The notes under the pieces are model-generated. The model made no database searches. It was given only the letters and a program-made list of their open reading frames with translations, and was not told the DNA's origin. Positions 43,281-52,390 of a DNA stretch of 64,000 nt are shown piece after piece; the stretch's first letter is position 1; the number at the start of each line of letters is the position of its first letter. Made by a program: the position numbers and the translations under genes. Source of the DNA: CBDCGJ01 sp965216645 (GTDB lineage Bacteria; Pseudomonadota; Alphaproteobacteria; GCA-2731375); NCBI GenBank assembly GCA_965216645.1, contig CBDCGJ010000010.1, forward strand, positions 1 to 64,000. Reading direction: 5' to 3'.

Positions 43281-44027
43281 TCAGAATTGCTCGAACAGAG
43301 GGCCGTGGCCGGCGAATTGATCGTCGATCCCGACCGCGCGTAAGGCATACCAGTAGGTGGCGGCATTGATGGCGATCACCGGCTTGGCGATGCGTTCCTG
43401 CATCTCGACGGCCAGCGCCGTCATCGAAAGATTGGTACCGACTTGCACGAGAGCGTCGACATCGTCGCCGTCGAGCTCCAGAAGTTCCCGACGCAAATCG
43501 TCCGCTTGTACTTCCGCGATGCCGATGGGGCTGGCGCAACGCAAGCCGCGGAAACGTACGACGGAAAAACCGCAATCCTCGAAGAACCGAGTTACATTTA
43601 TGTCTGATATAGGTTGGTAGGGCGAGATCACCGCGATGCGCTCTGCGCCGTAAATATTGAGCGCCGACTCGCACGCGAACGAACCGGCCGACACCGGCAC
43701 GCCGGCATGCTCCGCCAACGCCGCCATGCGCTTGGCGGAGGCCTCCCGGCCGTCCCAGAACATCAGCGCCGACATTCCCATGATCAGATAGTCCGGCGCC
43801 ATTGTCTTCAGCCGATCGACGGCATTGTACAGCTCGCCCTCAATGGCTTCGACCAGAGCCAAAAAATCCTCGTCGCCGCCAATCGCCATATTGGGGATGA
43901 AGATGCGGCCGAAGTGATTGGTTACGCCCGGGACGCGAAGGTCATCCATGTCCGGCTGCACGATGGTATTGGTCGATGGGGCCACAACGGCGAATTTGCA
44001 GCGCCAACCCCTTGCATCTTTCGACAT
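43281..44027 (-). CDS. Asp/Glu racemase-superfamily protein (maleate isomerase/AMDase-like)
   Basis: A 248-residue protein with the arylmalonate decarboxylase/maleate cis-trans isomerase pattern: VVAPSTNTIVQPDM, DYLIMGMSALMFWDG, ERIAVISPYQPISDINVTRFFEDCGF and VQVGTNLSMTALAVEMQ. Known isomerases use two catalytic Cys, in the motifs resembling ACTSG and SCTNLRT. By my alignment those positions are Met85/Ser86 and Gly197 here, so neither Cys is retained. The reaction may therefore differ. It is convergent with the dioxygenase beta gene. Confidence 0.78.
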   Translation of the reverse strand: MSKDARGWRCKFAVVAPSTNTIVQPDMDDLRVPGVTNHFGRIFIPNMAIGGDEDFLALVEAIEGELYNAVDRLKTMAPDYLIMGMSALMFWDGREASAKRMAALAEHAGVPVSAGSFACESALNIYGAERIAVISPYQPISDINVTRFFEDCGFSVVRFRGLRCASPIGIAEVQADDLRRELLELDGDDVDALVQVGTNLSMTALAVEMQERIAKPVIAINAATYWYALRAVGIDDQFAGHGPLFEQF

Positions 44028-44085
44028 GACAACCTCTTAAAAATCAATGAGCCCATAGTTGCGGCAAAGCGGGTCCAATCCCCGC

Positions 44086-44946
44086 TTAGGCGCGCTGGTC
44101 CAGATGCGCGCGAATGGCGTCGTAATTCCTGGCATGGACGTTCTTATAAACCGGCCACCAACTGAGTTCGCCGCGACTTAGCGCCTCGGCGATATAGTCC
44201 TCGCCGGTCCCCGGCAGACGGTCCGACTGTTGCCCGGCATCGGCCAGCATACGCTGGATATACTGTCGCATGTGTACGATAAATTTCTTGTCGTAGCCGC
44301 CGGCGCGAATGCTGTCGAGATGACAATGGGTAGCGACGATCCGATCGATCGGCATGGCCAGCACGCGTTCGAATTCGGCGAGCTGGACGTCCGGACCGAT
44401 GTCTTCGAAGCGCAAGACAGGCAGCGGATCCTCAACCAGATCGCCCGCGACCATCAGCTTCTCGTCCGGTAGATAAACCACGATATGGCCAGGCACGTGA
44501 ATTTCGAAGGTATGCAGCTCGACCCTCCGATCCCGCAAATAGAGATCGATCCGGTCTTCGAATGTCACGGTCGGCGGAACGTAGATGCGGGAATCGTCAG
44601 ACACCGCACGTTCCAACATCTTTTCCCGCGTCAATCTGTGGCCAACAATGGGGCAATCCTCGAAGGCCGCGTTACCGCCGGTATGGTCATTGTGAAAATG
44701 CGTATTGATCACCGAGAAGCGTTCGATACCATGTTCGCGGACCATATAGTCGCGTATCCAGAGCGCCTGTTCCGGCGTGCCCATGGTGTCGATCACCATC
44801 GCTTCGCCCGCCGCGAACAGGACGTGATTGCCGCCGCCCGCACGCATGTCGCCGATCTCGTGATTGAGGTCCCGACCCCAATAGAAATAGATCAGGTTAT
44901 CTGTCACGGGCACCGGTTCGATAGGTAAGGTGGGCGAAGGGTTCAT
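44086..44946 (-). CDS. MBL-fold metallo-hydrolase
   Basis: A 286-residue metallo-beta-lactamase-fold protein. The HxHxDH motif is HFHNDHTGG, the next His is in PIVGHRL or EIHVPGH, the Asp bridge is in MVAGDLVED, and a last His is in IVATHCHLD. No signal peptide, so it is cytosolic. The group includes thioesterases, lactonases and glyoxalase-like enzymes; the substrate is unknown. I start at the ATG 44946 (MNPSPTLPIEPVPV), because the frame before it runs antisense through a neighbouring gene. It lies 8 bp after the stop of the flavin-split-barrel gene. Confidence 0.85.
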   Translation of the reverse strand: MNPSPTLPIEPVPVTDNLIYFYWGRDLNHEIGDMRAGGGNHVLFAAGEAMVIDTMGTPEQALWIRDYMVREHGIERFSVINTHFHNDHTGGNAAFEDCPIVGHRLTREKMLERAVSDDSRIYVPPTVTFEDRIDLYLRDRRVELHTFEIHVPGHIVVYLPDEKLMVAGDLVEDPLPVLRFEDIGPDVQLAEFERVLAMPIDRIVATHCHLDSIRAGGYDKKFIVHMRQYIQRMLADAGQQSDRLPGTGEDYIAEALSRGELSWWPVYKNVHARNYDAIRAHLDQRA

Positions 44947-44954
44947 ATTCGAAT

Positions 44955-45629
44955 TCAATCCTCTGCTTCCGGCTCCGGTGAGAGACCACGCCAAAAATCG
45001 CGGCGATACTCCCGTTCGGAAATCAAGGTTTCCTCGGACACCGCCGCTTTGTCCTTGTCCGGCAGGAAAGACTGGAATTCCTCGACACGTTTCCAATCCG
45101 CCGTTGGTGTGGCCCGGCCGGCCTGCGGGACATGGGGCGAATCCTCCACGCGCTCGTGGCGATGGATATAACGGGCGCAATTGGTGAAGATGTTTTCCAA
45201 CCGGACCCGCACGATCAGACAAGCCTCCATATAGTCGGCCAGCATCGGATCCTTGTCGTCGATGCTGGCGATGCCGTGCAGTCTCAACCGGCGCGGCGTG
45301 ACGAAATCGATAAACAGCAGTCCGACCTTGCCGTTGGCGGAGATATTCCCCATGGAATAGAACATGCCGTTGCCATCATAGCAGGGAAACGCCAGCGTAC
45401 GATCATCGACGATGCGAACGAATCCTTTGGCGCCGCCTTTGTAGGACACGGTCGGCCAACCATTATGGTCCATTGTCGAGAGGAAGAACATATCGCTGGC
45501 GGCGATGTATTGCTTGTCCGTCTTCGACAACGTGTCCCGGATTATCCGGCTTTCAAGCCCGTCCGCCAGACGCCGCGTGTCGAATCGATCCTGAAAGTCG
45601 CGATGGCTGTCGCCATAGAACTCGCTCAT
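44955..45629 (-). CDS. Pyridoxamine 5'-phosphate oxidase-family (flavin split-barrel) protein
   Basis: A 224-residue split-barrel flavoprotein. It shows AASDMFFLSTMDHNGWPTVSYKGGAKGFVRIVDDRTLAFPCYDGNGMFYSMGNISANGKVGLLFIDFVTPRRLRLHG, the classic FMN-binding beta-barrel core, and a later RVRLENIFTNCARYIHR. Such proteins bind FMN, F420 or haem; this one resembles the PPOX group without being PdxH. GGAGGAGAGGGT before the ATG at 45629 strongly supports the start. It heads a two-gene unit with the MBL hydrolase. Confidence 0.88.
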   Translation of the reverse strand: MSEFYGDSHRDFQDRFDTRRLADGLESRIIRDTLSKTDKQYIAASDMFFLSTMDHNGWPTVSYKGGAKGFVRIVDDRTLAFPCYDGNGMFYSMGNISANGKVGLLFIDFVTPRRLRLHGIASIDDKDPMLADYMEACLIVRVRLENIFTNCARYIHRHERVEDSPHVPQAGRATPTADWKRVEEFQSFLPDKDKAAVSEETLISEREYRRDFWRGLSPEPEAED

Positions 45630-45691
45630 ACCCTCTCCTCCCCGAGAGTTTCCACAACCAAGCGGTTGGTTGGATATTCTCATAATGTCCG

Positions 45692-48600
45692 CTAATCGCG
45701 AAGCTCCGCGAAAAGCGTGCGGGCATTCTTCATGTCCGGGTTTTCGTCCGCAAGCCCGGCGCTTTCCATACCGGCCGACAAAGCCGCCCGCGCCTCGTCG
45801 ATGCGACCGATGGACAATTCAGCCTTGGCCAAGCCAACCGCGGCGCGCAGTATCAGCGTCGGTGATTGTTGACGCTCCGAAACCGATAGCGCCTCCCGAT
45901 AATCCGCAACGCCGTCGCTTCGAGCGGCAAGTCTGTGAAACTCTCCTCTTTGCCGGAACGCCTCCGCCTCGTAGAAGCGAACGTCGGTTTCGTTGCCCGA
46001 GCCACAGGCATGGTCAAGACAAGCAAGCCCGTCGGCCGGCCGCTTCGCCCAACCGTACATCTCCGCCAACAAGGTCAGGACATATGGCTTGATTTGCCGA
46101 GCGCCGGTTGCCTCATAAGCGGCGAGACCGTCGTTCAAAATATCTATGCCGCGATCCGCCTCGCCCAGTGCCGCCACGGCCCAACCGCGCATAATGGTCG
46201 ACCAAGCCAGCCAATACGGATAGTCGTTTTCCTCTGCCAGCGCGATTCCCTTTTCCGCGTGAGCGAGTACGGTCGCCGGTTCCGCCAATACTTGGTAAAC
46301 CGATGCCGCCAAACTTTCGCCATAGGCTAGGCTGAAGGGATGGTCCAGGTCTTGAGCATGTCGCAGCGCCGCTTCAATACCGTTTCGCGCGGCTTCGCCG
46401 TCGCCGAGAAACCAATCGGTCCAGGACAGGACACTCATCCCGATCACCGCCGGATCTGTGCCCTGCAGGAATTTCTGCGCGCCATGCTGATCGCGATCGT
46501 AGATTGCGTTGTTGTGCCGGAGATGTTCGCGCGCCGTCCGGAAATCGCCCGCGAAAAAGGCGCACATCCCAACGGCGCGATGACCGCCCATCATGAGGGT
46601 CAGGTCATCTTCCTCGCGACCGATCTCCAGCTCCCTGTCCGCCGAAGTCCGGGCGACGGAAATCTGTCCCTTCAGAAAAGCGACATTGGTTAGACCCCGT
46701 AGCGCATTGACCTTCTGATGAATGTCGCCGACGGACTGACTTAGAACCATGGCGCGTTCGTAATTGTCTTGTACGTCCGGCGCGGCCCATCCTTCGGCAG
46801 CGATCAGTGACGCGCCGAGGGTCAATCGAGTCTCGAATTCGCGGCCATCGCGATCATCTGTCGGATCCAGCAATTCCAGTTGCGCCAGCGCCTTGTTCAA
46901 ACTGCTGATCGCCTCCAAATGCGCGGAGCGCTGGCCCGCGCGCCGACCCGCCGCCAACCAGTATTCGGCCGCCTCCCCCGCCCGATCGGCCAGAGCGAAA
47001 TGATTGGCCATGACTTCCGGCTCCGCTTCCGCCTGCCGGGGGAAGTCGCGGCGCAGGACGTCGGCGATTTGGCTATGCAGGTATCTGCGCCGGCTACGCA
47101 GCAGCGTCGCGTATGCCGCATCTTGAAACAAGGCGTGGCGGAACATATAGACTGTCGAGCCGCCTTCGTCCCGGGATCTGATCAGCCCGGCGTTGGCGCT
47201 TCGTTCAAGATCCCGATGCAACTCATCGTCCGAACGCCCCGCGACCTTCGAGATCAGCTCGTGGGAAAATGTGCGGCCGATTACGGCGCCGATTTGCAAC
47301 AACTGCTTGGTCGAGTTCAGATTGTCGAGCCGCGCCATCAGTGAAGCTTGCAAGGAATCGGGGATCGCGCTGGACTCGACCTCCATCTCCTGCCCCAAAC
47401 CTGCTTCGATAATGTTTTTCGTTACTTCTTCCAGATATAATGGAACGCCTTCTGCGCGGGCGGCGATCCGTTCGATCGTCTCCTGTGGCAGCTCCGCACC
47501 AATCGACGCCACCAATGCCTCGCTTTCCCGCCGATCCAGGCGGTCGATCAGAAGCGTACGGATATTGTCCCGCTTCAGCCAAGGGGGCCGATAGGTCAAT
47601 CGATGTGTGATCACAATCATCACTGGCCGGTCAGCGATCCCGTCGAGCACGCGACCGATCAGCGTCTCCGTTGTCGGATCGATCCAGTGGACATCTTCCA
47701 TAATCACCAGCACCGGCCGTTGGCGGCTCAGCAGGATCAGTTGCCGAACCAAGGCATCCATGATCCGATCCCGCAAACGTTCCGGCGTTAGATCGAGCGG
47801 GCCATAACGAGCCTCGCCGGGAATAGACAGCAGCGATGCGAATAATGGAGCGACCGTGGCGACATCGTCCCCGGCATATTCGAGCATCGCCTCTAACTTC
47901 TCGAGTTTCTCGTTGCTGCTGTCCTTGGCCGCAATTCCGCTGGCGTGTTCCAGCGTTTGAATGATCGGATGGAACGCGCGGTCGGTCAGGCGCGCGACGC
48001 ATTGGTAACGAAGGCGATAATGATCCTGCGACGCCACTTGATCGCGCAAGGCTTGGACCAGTCTCGATTTCCCGATCCCGGCCTCGCCGCCGATGACCAC
48101 CGCCTGTCCGGCACCGGCGCGGGCACGATCCCAGCAATCCTCCAAAACCTCGCGCTCGGCCACTCGACCGACGATCGGTGAAATCCCGCTTTGATGCCCG
48201 GCCTCGTAGCGGGTGGCCGCGTCGGCCGTGCCAATGACCCGCCAAATCGGTTGGCGTTCGGCAAAACCCTTCAAATGCCGGCGTCCGAGATCTCTAAACT
48301 CAAAAGTGCCGCCGACCAATTGGCGGGTTGTGGTGTCGATTATCACTTGATTGGGCAGCGCCACGCCCTGCAGACGGGCCGCTAGATTTGGCGTTTGACC
48401 GGTCACCGCCTCTGTTTCGGCCGCGGCGGCGCTGGTGATATGTCCGACAACGACTTGACCGGTAGCGATGCCGACCCGGGCATGCAATGTTTCCTCGTCC
48501 GTATAGCGAACCAGGGCAACCGCATCGGTCGCGTCCAGGCCGGCCCATACGGCTCGTTCCGCCTGATCCTCATGAGCGTGGGGCCAGCCGAAATAAGCCA

Positions 48601-49012
48601 AAACCCCATCGCCCAGAAAGTTGGCGACATGACCGCCATAACGAACCACGGAGCCGGCCACGACATCTTGGTACCGACGCATCAAATCGCGCAAGTCTTC
48701 GGGATCCATGCGCAAGGACATTTCGGTGGAGCCGACCAGGTCGCAAAACATCACCGTCAGTTGCCGCCGCTCCGCCTCGTCGAAAGACGGTTCGTCGGAC
48801 AGCATATCGGGGCGGGCAAATTCCTCCAACGCCACCGACTTGGCGATAGCGTGTAGAATCCGCCGGCGTGGCCCGAGAGCGACCCCCAACTCCTTCAAAT
48901 CGTCGTCCTGCAACAACGGCAGATCACGCAAAGTAACTTGATGTTCTTCGAACAATCCCGTCAGATGCGCCAGGTCGAGCGAAACCAGCCAGTCCCGAAG
49001 CGTTTCCGTCAT
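45692..49012 (-). CDS. SAM-cyclase-ATPase-TPR multidomain regulator
   Basis: A 1106-residue signalling protein. Order: SAM-like domain (1-65, RDWLVSLDLAHLTGLFEEHQVTLRDLPLLQDDDLKELGV); class III nucleotide cyclase (85-260, with QLTVMFCDLVGST, NFLGDGVLAYFG and GQTPNLAARLQG); AAA/NACHT-like ATPase from about 280 with Walker A GGEAGIGKSRL (308-318) and Walker B-like VLVIMEDVHWID; then a long helical TPR region to the end. The Asp, Gly-Asp-Gly and Asn/Arg sites of the cyclase look intact. Predicted cytosolic. It probably makes cAMP under control of the ATPase/TPR part. GGAGGGTGT before the ATG at 49012 fixes the start. Confidence 0.9.
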   Translation of the reverse strand: MTETLRDWLVSLDLAHLTGLFEEHQVTLRDLPLLQDDDLKELGVALGPRRRILHAIAKSVALEEFARPDMLSDEPSFDEAERRQLTVMFCDLVGSTEMSLRMDPEDLRDLMRRYQDVVAGSVVRYGGHVANFLGDGVLAYFGWPHAHEDQAERAVWAGLDATDAVALVRYTDEETLHARVGIATGQVVVGHITSAAAAETEAVTGQTPNLAARLQGVALPNQVIIDTTTRQLVGGTFEFRDLGRRHLKGFAERQPIWRVIGTADAATRYEAGHQSGISPIVGRVAEREVLEDCWDRARAGAGQAVVIGGEAGIGKSRLVQALRDQVASQDHYRLRYQCVARLTDRAFHPIIQTLEHASGIAAKDSSNEKLEKLEAMLEYAGDDVATVAPLFASLLSIPGEARYGPLDLTPERLRDRIMDALVRQLILLSRQRPVLVIMEDVHWIDPTTETLIGRVLDGIADRPVMIVITHRLTYRPPWLKRDNIRTLLIDRLDRRESEALVASIGAELPQETIERIAARAEGVPLYLEEVTKNIIEAGLGQEMEVESSAIPDSLQASLMARLDNLNSTKQLLQIGAVIGRTFSHELISKVAGRSDDELHRDLERSANAGLIRSRDEGGSTVYMFRHALFQDAAYATLLRSRRRYLHSQIADVLRRDFPRQAEAEPEVMANHFALADRAGEAAEYWLAAGRRAGQRSAHLEAISSLNKALAQLELLDPTDDRDGREFETRLTLGASLIAAEGWAAPDVQDNYERAMVLSQSVGDIHQKVNALRGLTNVAFLKGQISVARTSADRELEIGREEDDLTLMMGGHRAVGMCAFFAGDFRTAREHLRHNNAIYDRDQHGAQKFLQGTDPAVIGMSVLSWTDWFLGDGEAARNGIEAALRHAQDLDHPFSLAYGESLAASVYQVLAEPATVLAHAEKGIALAEENDYPYWLAWSTIMRGWAVAALGEADRGIDILNDGLAAYEATGARQIKPYVLTLLAEMYGWAKRPADGLACLDHACGSGNETDVRFYEAEAFRQRGEFHRLAARSDGVADYREALSVSERQQSPTLILRAAVGLAKAELSIGRIDEARAALSAGMESAGLADENPDMKNARTLFAELRD

Positions 49013-49095
49013 ACACCCTCCAATTGGCAAAATAGCAAAATTCAGGATAGGGACGCTATGGTATTTGCTACGTTAAAGGTTGGGAGGCGGAAGAC

Positions 49096-50067
49096 GTGAA
49101 GATCAGTATTCTCGACGACTATTTCTATACCCTGCGTGGATTACCTTGCTTCGCCAAACTGGCCGGCCACGATGTCACGATTTGGAACGATCATTTGCAG
49201 GACGTCGATGGATTAGCCGCGCGGTTGAGCGACACCGAAGCGCTGGTTCTCATTCGCGAGCGGACCCAGATCCGCCGCCCATTGATCGAACGACTACCGA
49301 ATCTGAAACTGATCAGCCAGCGCAGCGTCTATCCCCATATCGACATCGATGCCTGTACGGCGCATGGCGTTATCGTTTCGTCGAGCCAGCATCCCGGCAC
49401 GCCCAGCTATGCGGCGGCGGAGATGACCTGGGGCCTGGTCCTGGCGGCAGCCAGGCAAATCCCGCAGCAGATGGCCGCCTTACGGCGCGGCGATTGGCAG
49501 ATCGGCGTCGGCGATACGTTGCGCGGGCGTACGCTCGGGATCTTCGGCTATGGCCGCATCGGTAGCGCCGTTGCCGGCTACGGCCGGGCTTTCGGGATGA
49601 ATGTGCTTGTCTGGGCCAGCGCGGAATCGCGCGCCCGCGCGGCTGCGGACGGCTACGCCGTGGCCGACACCAAGCGGGCCTTCTTCGCCGCGTCGGACGT
49701 GTTGTCTTTGCATTTGCGGCTTTACGACAGCACCCGCGGTATCGTCACGGCCGACGATCTGGCGGCGATGAAACCGGACGCGCTGTTGGTCAATACCAGC
49801 CGCGCCCCGCTGATCGAACCGGGAGCGCTGGTCACGGCCTTGAAGGCAGGCAGGCCCGGCATGGCCGCTGTCGACGTTTACGAGAACGAACCGCTTCGTG
49901 ATCCAAACGACCCGCTGCTGCAACTGCCGAACGTGGTTGCGACGCCGCATATCGGCTATGTCACGAGGCAAGAGTACGAAATCCAGTTCACCGACATCTT
50001 CGATCAGATCGTCGCTTATGCGGCGGGCGCCCCGATCAATGTGGTCAATCCGGATGTCCTCGCCTAG
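49096..50067 (+). CDS. D-2-hydroxyacid dehydrogenase family protein
   Basis: NAD-dependent dehydrogenase of 323 residues, like phosphoglycerate and glyoxylate dehydrogenases. The nucleotide motif is GYGRIGSAVAGYGRAFGM, an Arg is in LSLHLRLYDSTRG, a Glu in VDVYENEPL and the catalytic His in VATPHIGYVT. The N-terminal catalytic half lacks recognisable serine-pathway motifs, so the substrate is open. The start is a GTG with GGAGGCGGAAG before it. It is divergent from the large cyclase gene, with about 80 bp between the starts. Confidence 0.9.
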   Translation: MKISILDDYFYTLRGLPCFAKLAGHDVTIWNDHLQDVDGLAARLSDTEALVLIRERTQIRRPLIERLPNLKLISQRSVYPHIDIDACTAHGVIVSSSQHPGTPSYAAAEMTWGLVLAAARQIPQQMAALRRGDWQIGVGDTLRGRTLGIFGYGRIGSAVAGYGRAFGMNVLVWASAESRARAAADGYAVADTKRAFFAASDVLSLHLRLYDSTRGIVTADDLAAMKPDALLVNTSRAPLIEPGALVTALKAGRPGMAAVDVYENEPLRDPNDPLLQLPNVVATPHIGYVTRQEYEIQFTDIFDQIVAYAAGAPINVVNPDVLA

Positions 50068-50143
50068 TCGCGCTCTTACCAATATCCATGGGTCTTGGTA
50101 TCATCAACCATCTGGAACCGCTAAACCATTGCAGGTGTTGAAT

Positions 50144-52390
50144 ATGTTTGGCCGTCCCCTCCTCGTCGCCGCGCTTCTTTTTTTCGGCCTATGCGTCGCC
50201 GCGCAGGCCCAAACGTCAACCGAGACAGCCGCGCCGACACCGGCCAGCGAGGCCGCGAAAATTCTCCGCTCCGGCGATCCGGAAGTCAGCGGCCAATTGC
50301 TGCGCGATCTGATCGCGCGATTGAGCGACGAGGAAGTGCGTCAGCTGCTGCTGGAACGTTTCGACCTGGCGGTGGAGGAAAAGCGACAGCAGCAATTCGC
50401 CATGTCGGGCATACATTTCAAAGCGGGCGAGGTGCGCGAACGTTTGGTCAAGCTGGCCCATGCCGTCGACGATGTGCCGGCGGAGATCGGCGCCGCGGTG
50501 CGCAAGTTCCTCGACGGCCGGCCGATGAGCACCTTGACCTGGGTCCTTGTCGGCTGCGTCGTTATCGTCATCACCGGCCTGATTTTCGAGTGGCTGTTCA
50601 CCTGGGCAACCCGAAACTTGCGGGCCCGTATCCTATCCGCCAACCCGGTTCACCCCGTCGCCAAATGCCTGTTCCCGTTCGCCCGGCTAATCATCAATCT
50701 GACCGGCGTGTTGGCGTTTCTGATCGGCGCGGTCATCGCCTTCTTCGTGCTTTACGAGGGCCATGAAGACACCCGCATCGTCATCATGACCTATCTCGGC
50801 ATGATCTGCGCGGTCCGTGCCTTTACCTATGGCTTCCAATTCATACTGGCGCCGAATACACCGAACTTGCGGCTTGTGAATTTCCCGGACAGCGATGCCC
50901 GTTTCGTCTATCGGCGTTGTCTGGTGGTGGCCTGGACCGCCGGCCTGGTCACCAGCACGACCGGATTGCTCGGTTATTTCGGAATCTCGGAAGAGGTGCG
51001 TTTCCTGTTGTCGTTGGGTGCCGGCATTATCATCTGCGCCGCCATGATCAACGCGCTGCTCGGTGCCAAGAAAAGCATTAGCGCGGATATCCGGGGCAAC
51101 GCAGATATCGGTCGGGTGCGCGGCGCGATCGCCGATGCCTGGCCGTATGTCACATCGATCTGCGTGATCCTGATATTGATCAGCGCCATTGTTCTGTTCA
51201 TGGTCGGTCTGCAGCTGCCTTACACGGTTGGCTTGGGTACGTTGGGGATCCTGATCGTTCTACCGCATCTGGATTCGGCCATCGACCGCACCGCCCGCTT
51301 CCGCGCCGACGGTGGCACCGACGAGTACCAGTTGGTAATCTTCAAAGCGCTGCGTATCTTCGTCAATGTTTTCGCACTTTTCCTCCTGGTCCAACTCTGG
51401 GGGGTCAATATCGGCGAGGTCGCCCGGCAAAGCGTCGGCGGCCGCGTCGCCGGCGCTCTGCTGGACATCGGCGCGACCGCGCTGATCGCCTACATTCTGT
51501 GGCAGATGGCGCGCATTTGGATCGATCGTGCGCTGGCCAAGGACAGGGAGGAAAGCGGTGTCGTCGACGGCGATGGCGACGAAGGCGGCCAGGGCGGCAC
51601 CCGGCTCAGCACCCTCCTGCCTCTCATCCGCACCAGTCTGCAGATCACCATCGCCGTGATTGCGACGCTCGTCATTCTTTCCGGCATTGGCGTCGATATT
51701 GGCCCACTGCTGGCCGGTGCCGGTGTCGTCGGATTGGCCATCGGTTTCGGCGCCCAGGCGTTGGTCAGAGACATTGTCTCCGGCGTTTTCTTCCTGATCG
51801 ACGATGCCTTCCGGGTCGGCGAATATATCGATGTCGGCGACGTCAAGGGATCGGTTGAGAAAATTTCGATCCGCTCTCTCCGCCTGCGCCATCATCGCGG
51901 CCTGTTGCACACCATCCCGTTCGGCGAGATCCGTCATCTGACCAATTTCAGCCGCGACTGGGTAATCATGAAGATGGAATTCCGCCTGACCTACGACACC
52001 GACGTCAACAAGGTGAAAAAACTGTTCAAGGTGATCGGCGCCGAAATGCTGGAGCATCCGACTTTGGGCGAAGGCTTCATCGAACCTTTCAAATCCCAAG
52101 GCGTCAAACGCATGGAGGACAGCGCCATGATCCTGGGCAGCAAGTTCAAGGCCAAACCCGGGCAGCAATTCATGATCCGTAAGGAGATTTACAATCGGGT
52201 GCAGAAAGCCTTCGCCGAAAACGATATCCATTTCGCCCATCGCCGTGTGGCCATCGATTTGCCGGACGGGATCGACCCGGAGTCGGAACAAGGCAAGGCT
52301 CTAGGCAACGCAGCCGCGGCGGCAATCGCGGCGGAAGAAGAACAGCAGACGACCGGCGCCGGCCCCAAAACGGCCGCCCAAGCGTCATGA
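50144..52390 (+). CDS. Mechanosensitive ion channel, MscS family (large form, copy 2)
   Basis: A 748-residue paralogue of the channel at 34602-36872. It has the same signal-peptide opening (PLLVAALLFFGLCVAAQAQ), the LRDLIARLSDEEVRQLLLERFDL segment, a long membrane region and the core GPLLAGAGVVGLAIGFGAQALVRDIVSGVFFLIDDAFRVGEYI. The beta domain VEKISIRSLRLRHHRGLLHTIPFGEI is nearly the same in both. The C-terminal alpha/beta domain and tail differ. The start at 50144 has AGGTG before it. The next gene overlaps its stop by 4 bp. Confidence 0.92.
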   Translation: MFGRPLLVAALLFFGLCVAAQAQTSTETAAPTPASEAAKILRSGDPEVSGQLLRDLIARLSDEEVRQLLLERFDLAVEEKRQQQFAMSGIHFKAGEVRERLVKLAHAVDDVPAEIGAAVRKFLDGRPMSTLTWVLVGCVVIVITGLIFEWLFTWATRNLRARILSANPVHPVAKCLFPFARLIINLTGVLAFLIGAVIAFFVLYEGHEDTRIVIMTYLGMICAVRAFTYGFQFILAPNTPNLRLVNFPDSDARFVYRRCLVVAWTAGLVTSTTGLLGYFGISEEVRFLLSLGAGIIICAAMINALLGAKKSISADIRGNADIGRVRGAIADAWPYVTSICVILILISAIVLFMVGLQLPYTVGLGTLGILIVLPHLDSAIDRTARFRADGGTDEYQLVIFKALRIFVNVFALFLLVQLWGVNIGEVARQSVGGRVAGALLDIGATALIAYILWQMARIWIDRALAKDREESGVVDGDGDEGGQGGTRLSTLLPLIRTSLQITIAVIATLVILSGIGVDIGPLLAGAGVVGLAIGFGAQALVRDIVSGVFFLIDDAFRVGEYIDVGDVKGSVEKISIRSLRLRHHRGLLHTIPFGEIRHLTNFSRDWVIMKMEFRLTYDTDVNKVKKLFKVIGAEMLEHPTLGEGFIEPFKSQGVKRMEDSAMILGSKFKAKPGQQFMIRKEIYNRVQKAFAENDIHFAHRRVAIDLPDGIDPESEQGKALGNAAAAAIAAEEEQQTTGAGPKTAAQAS

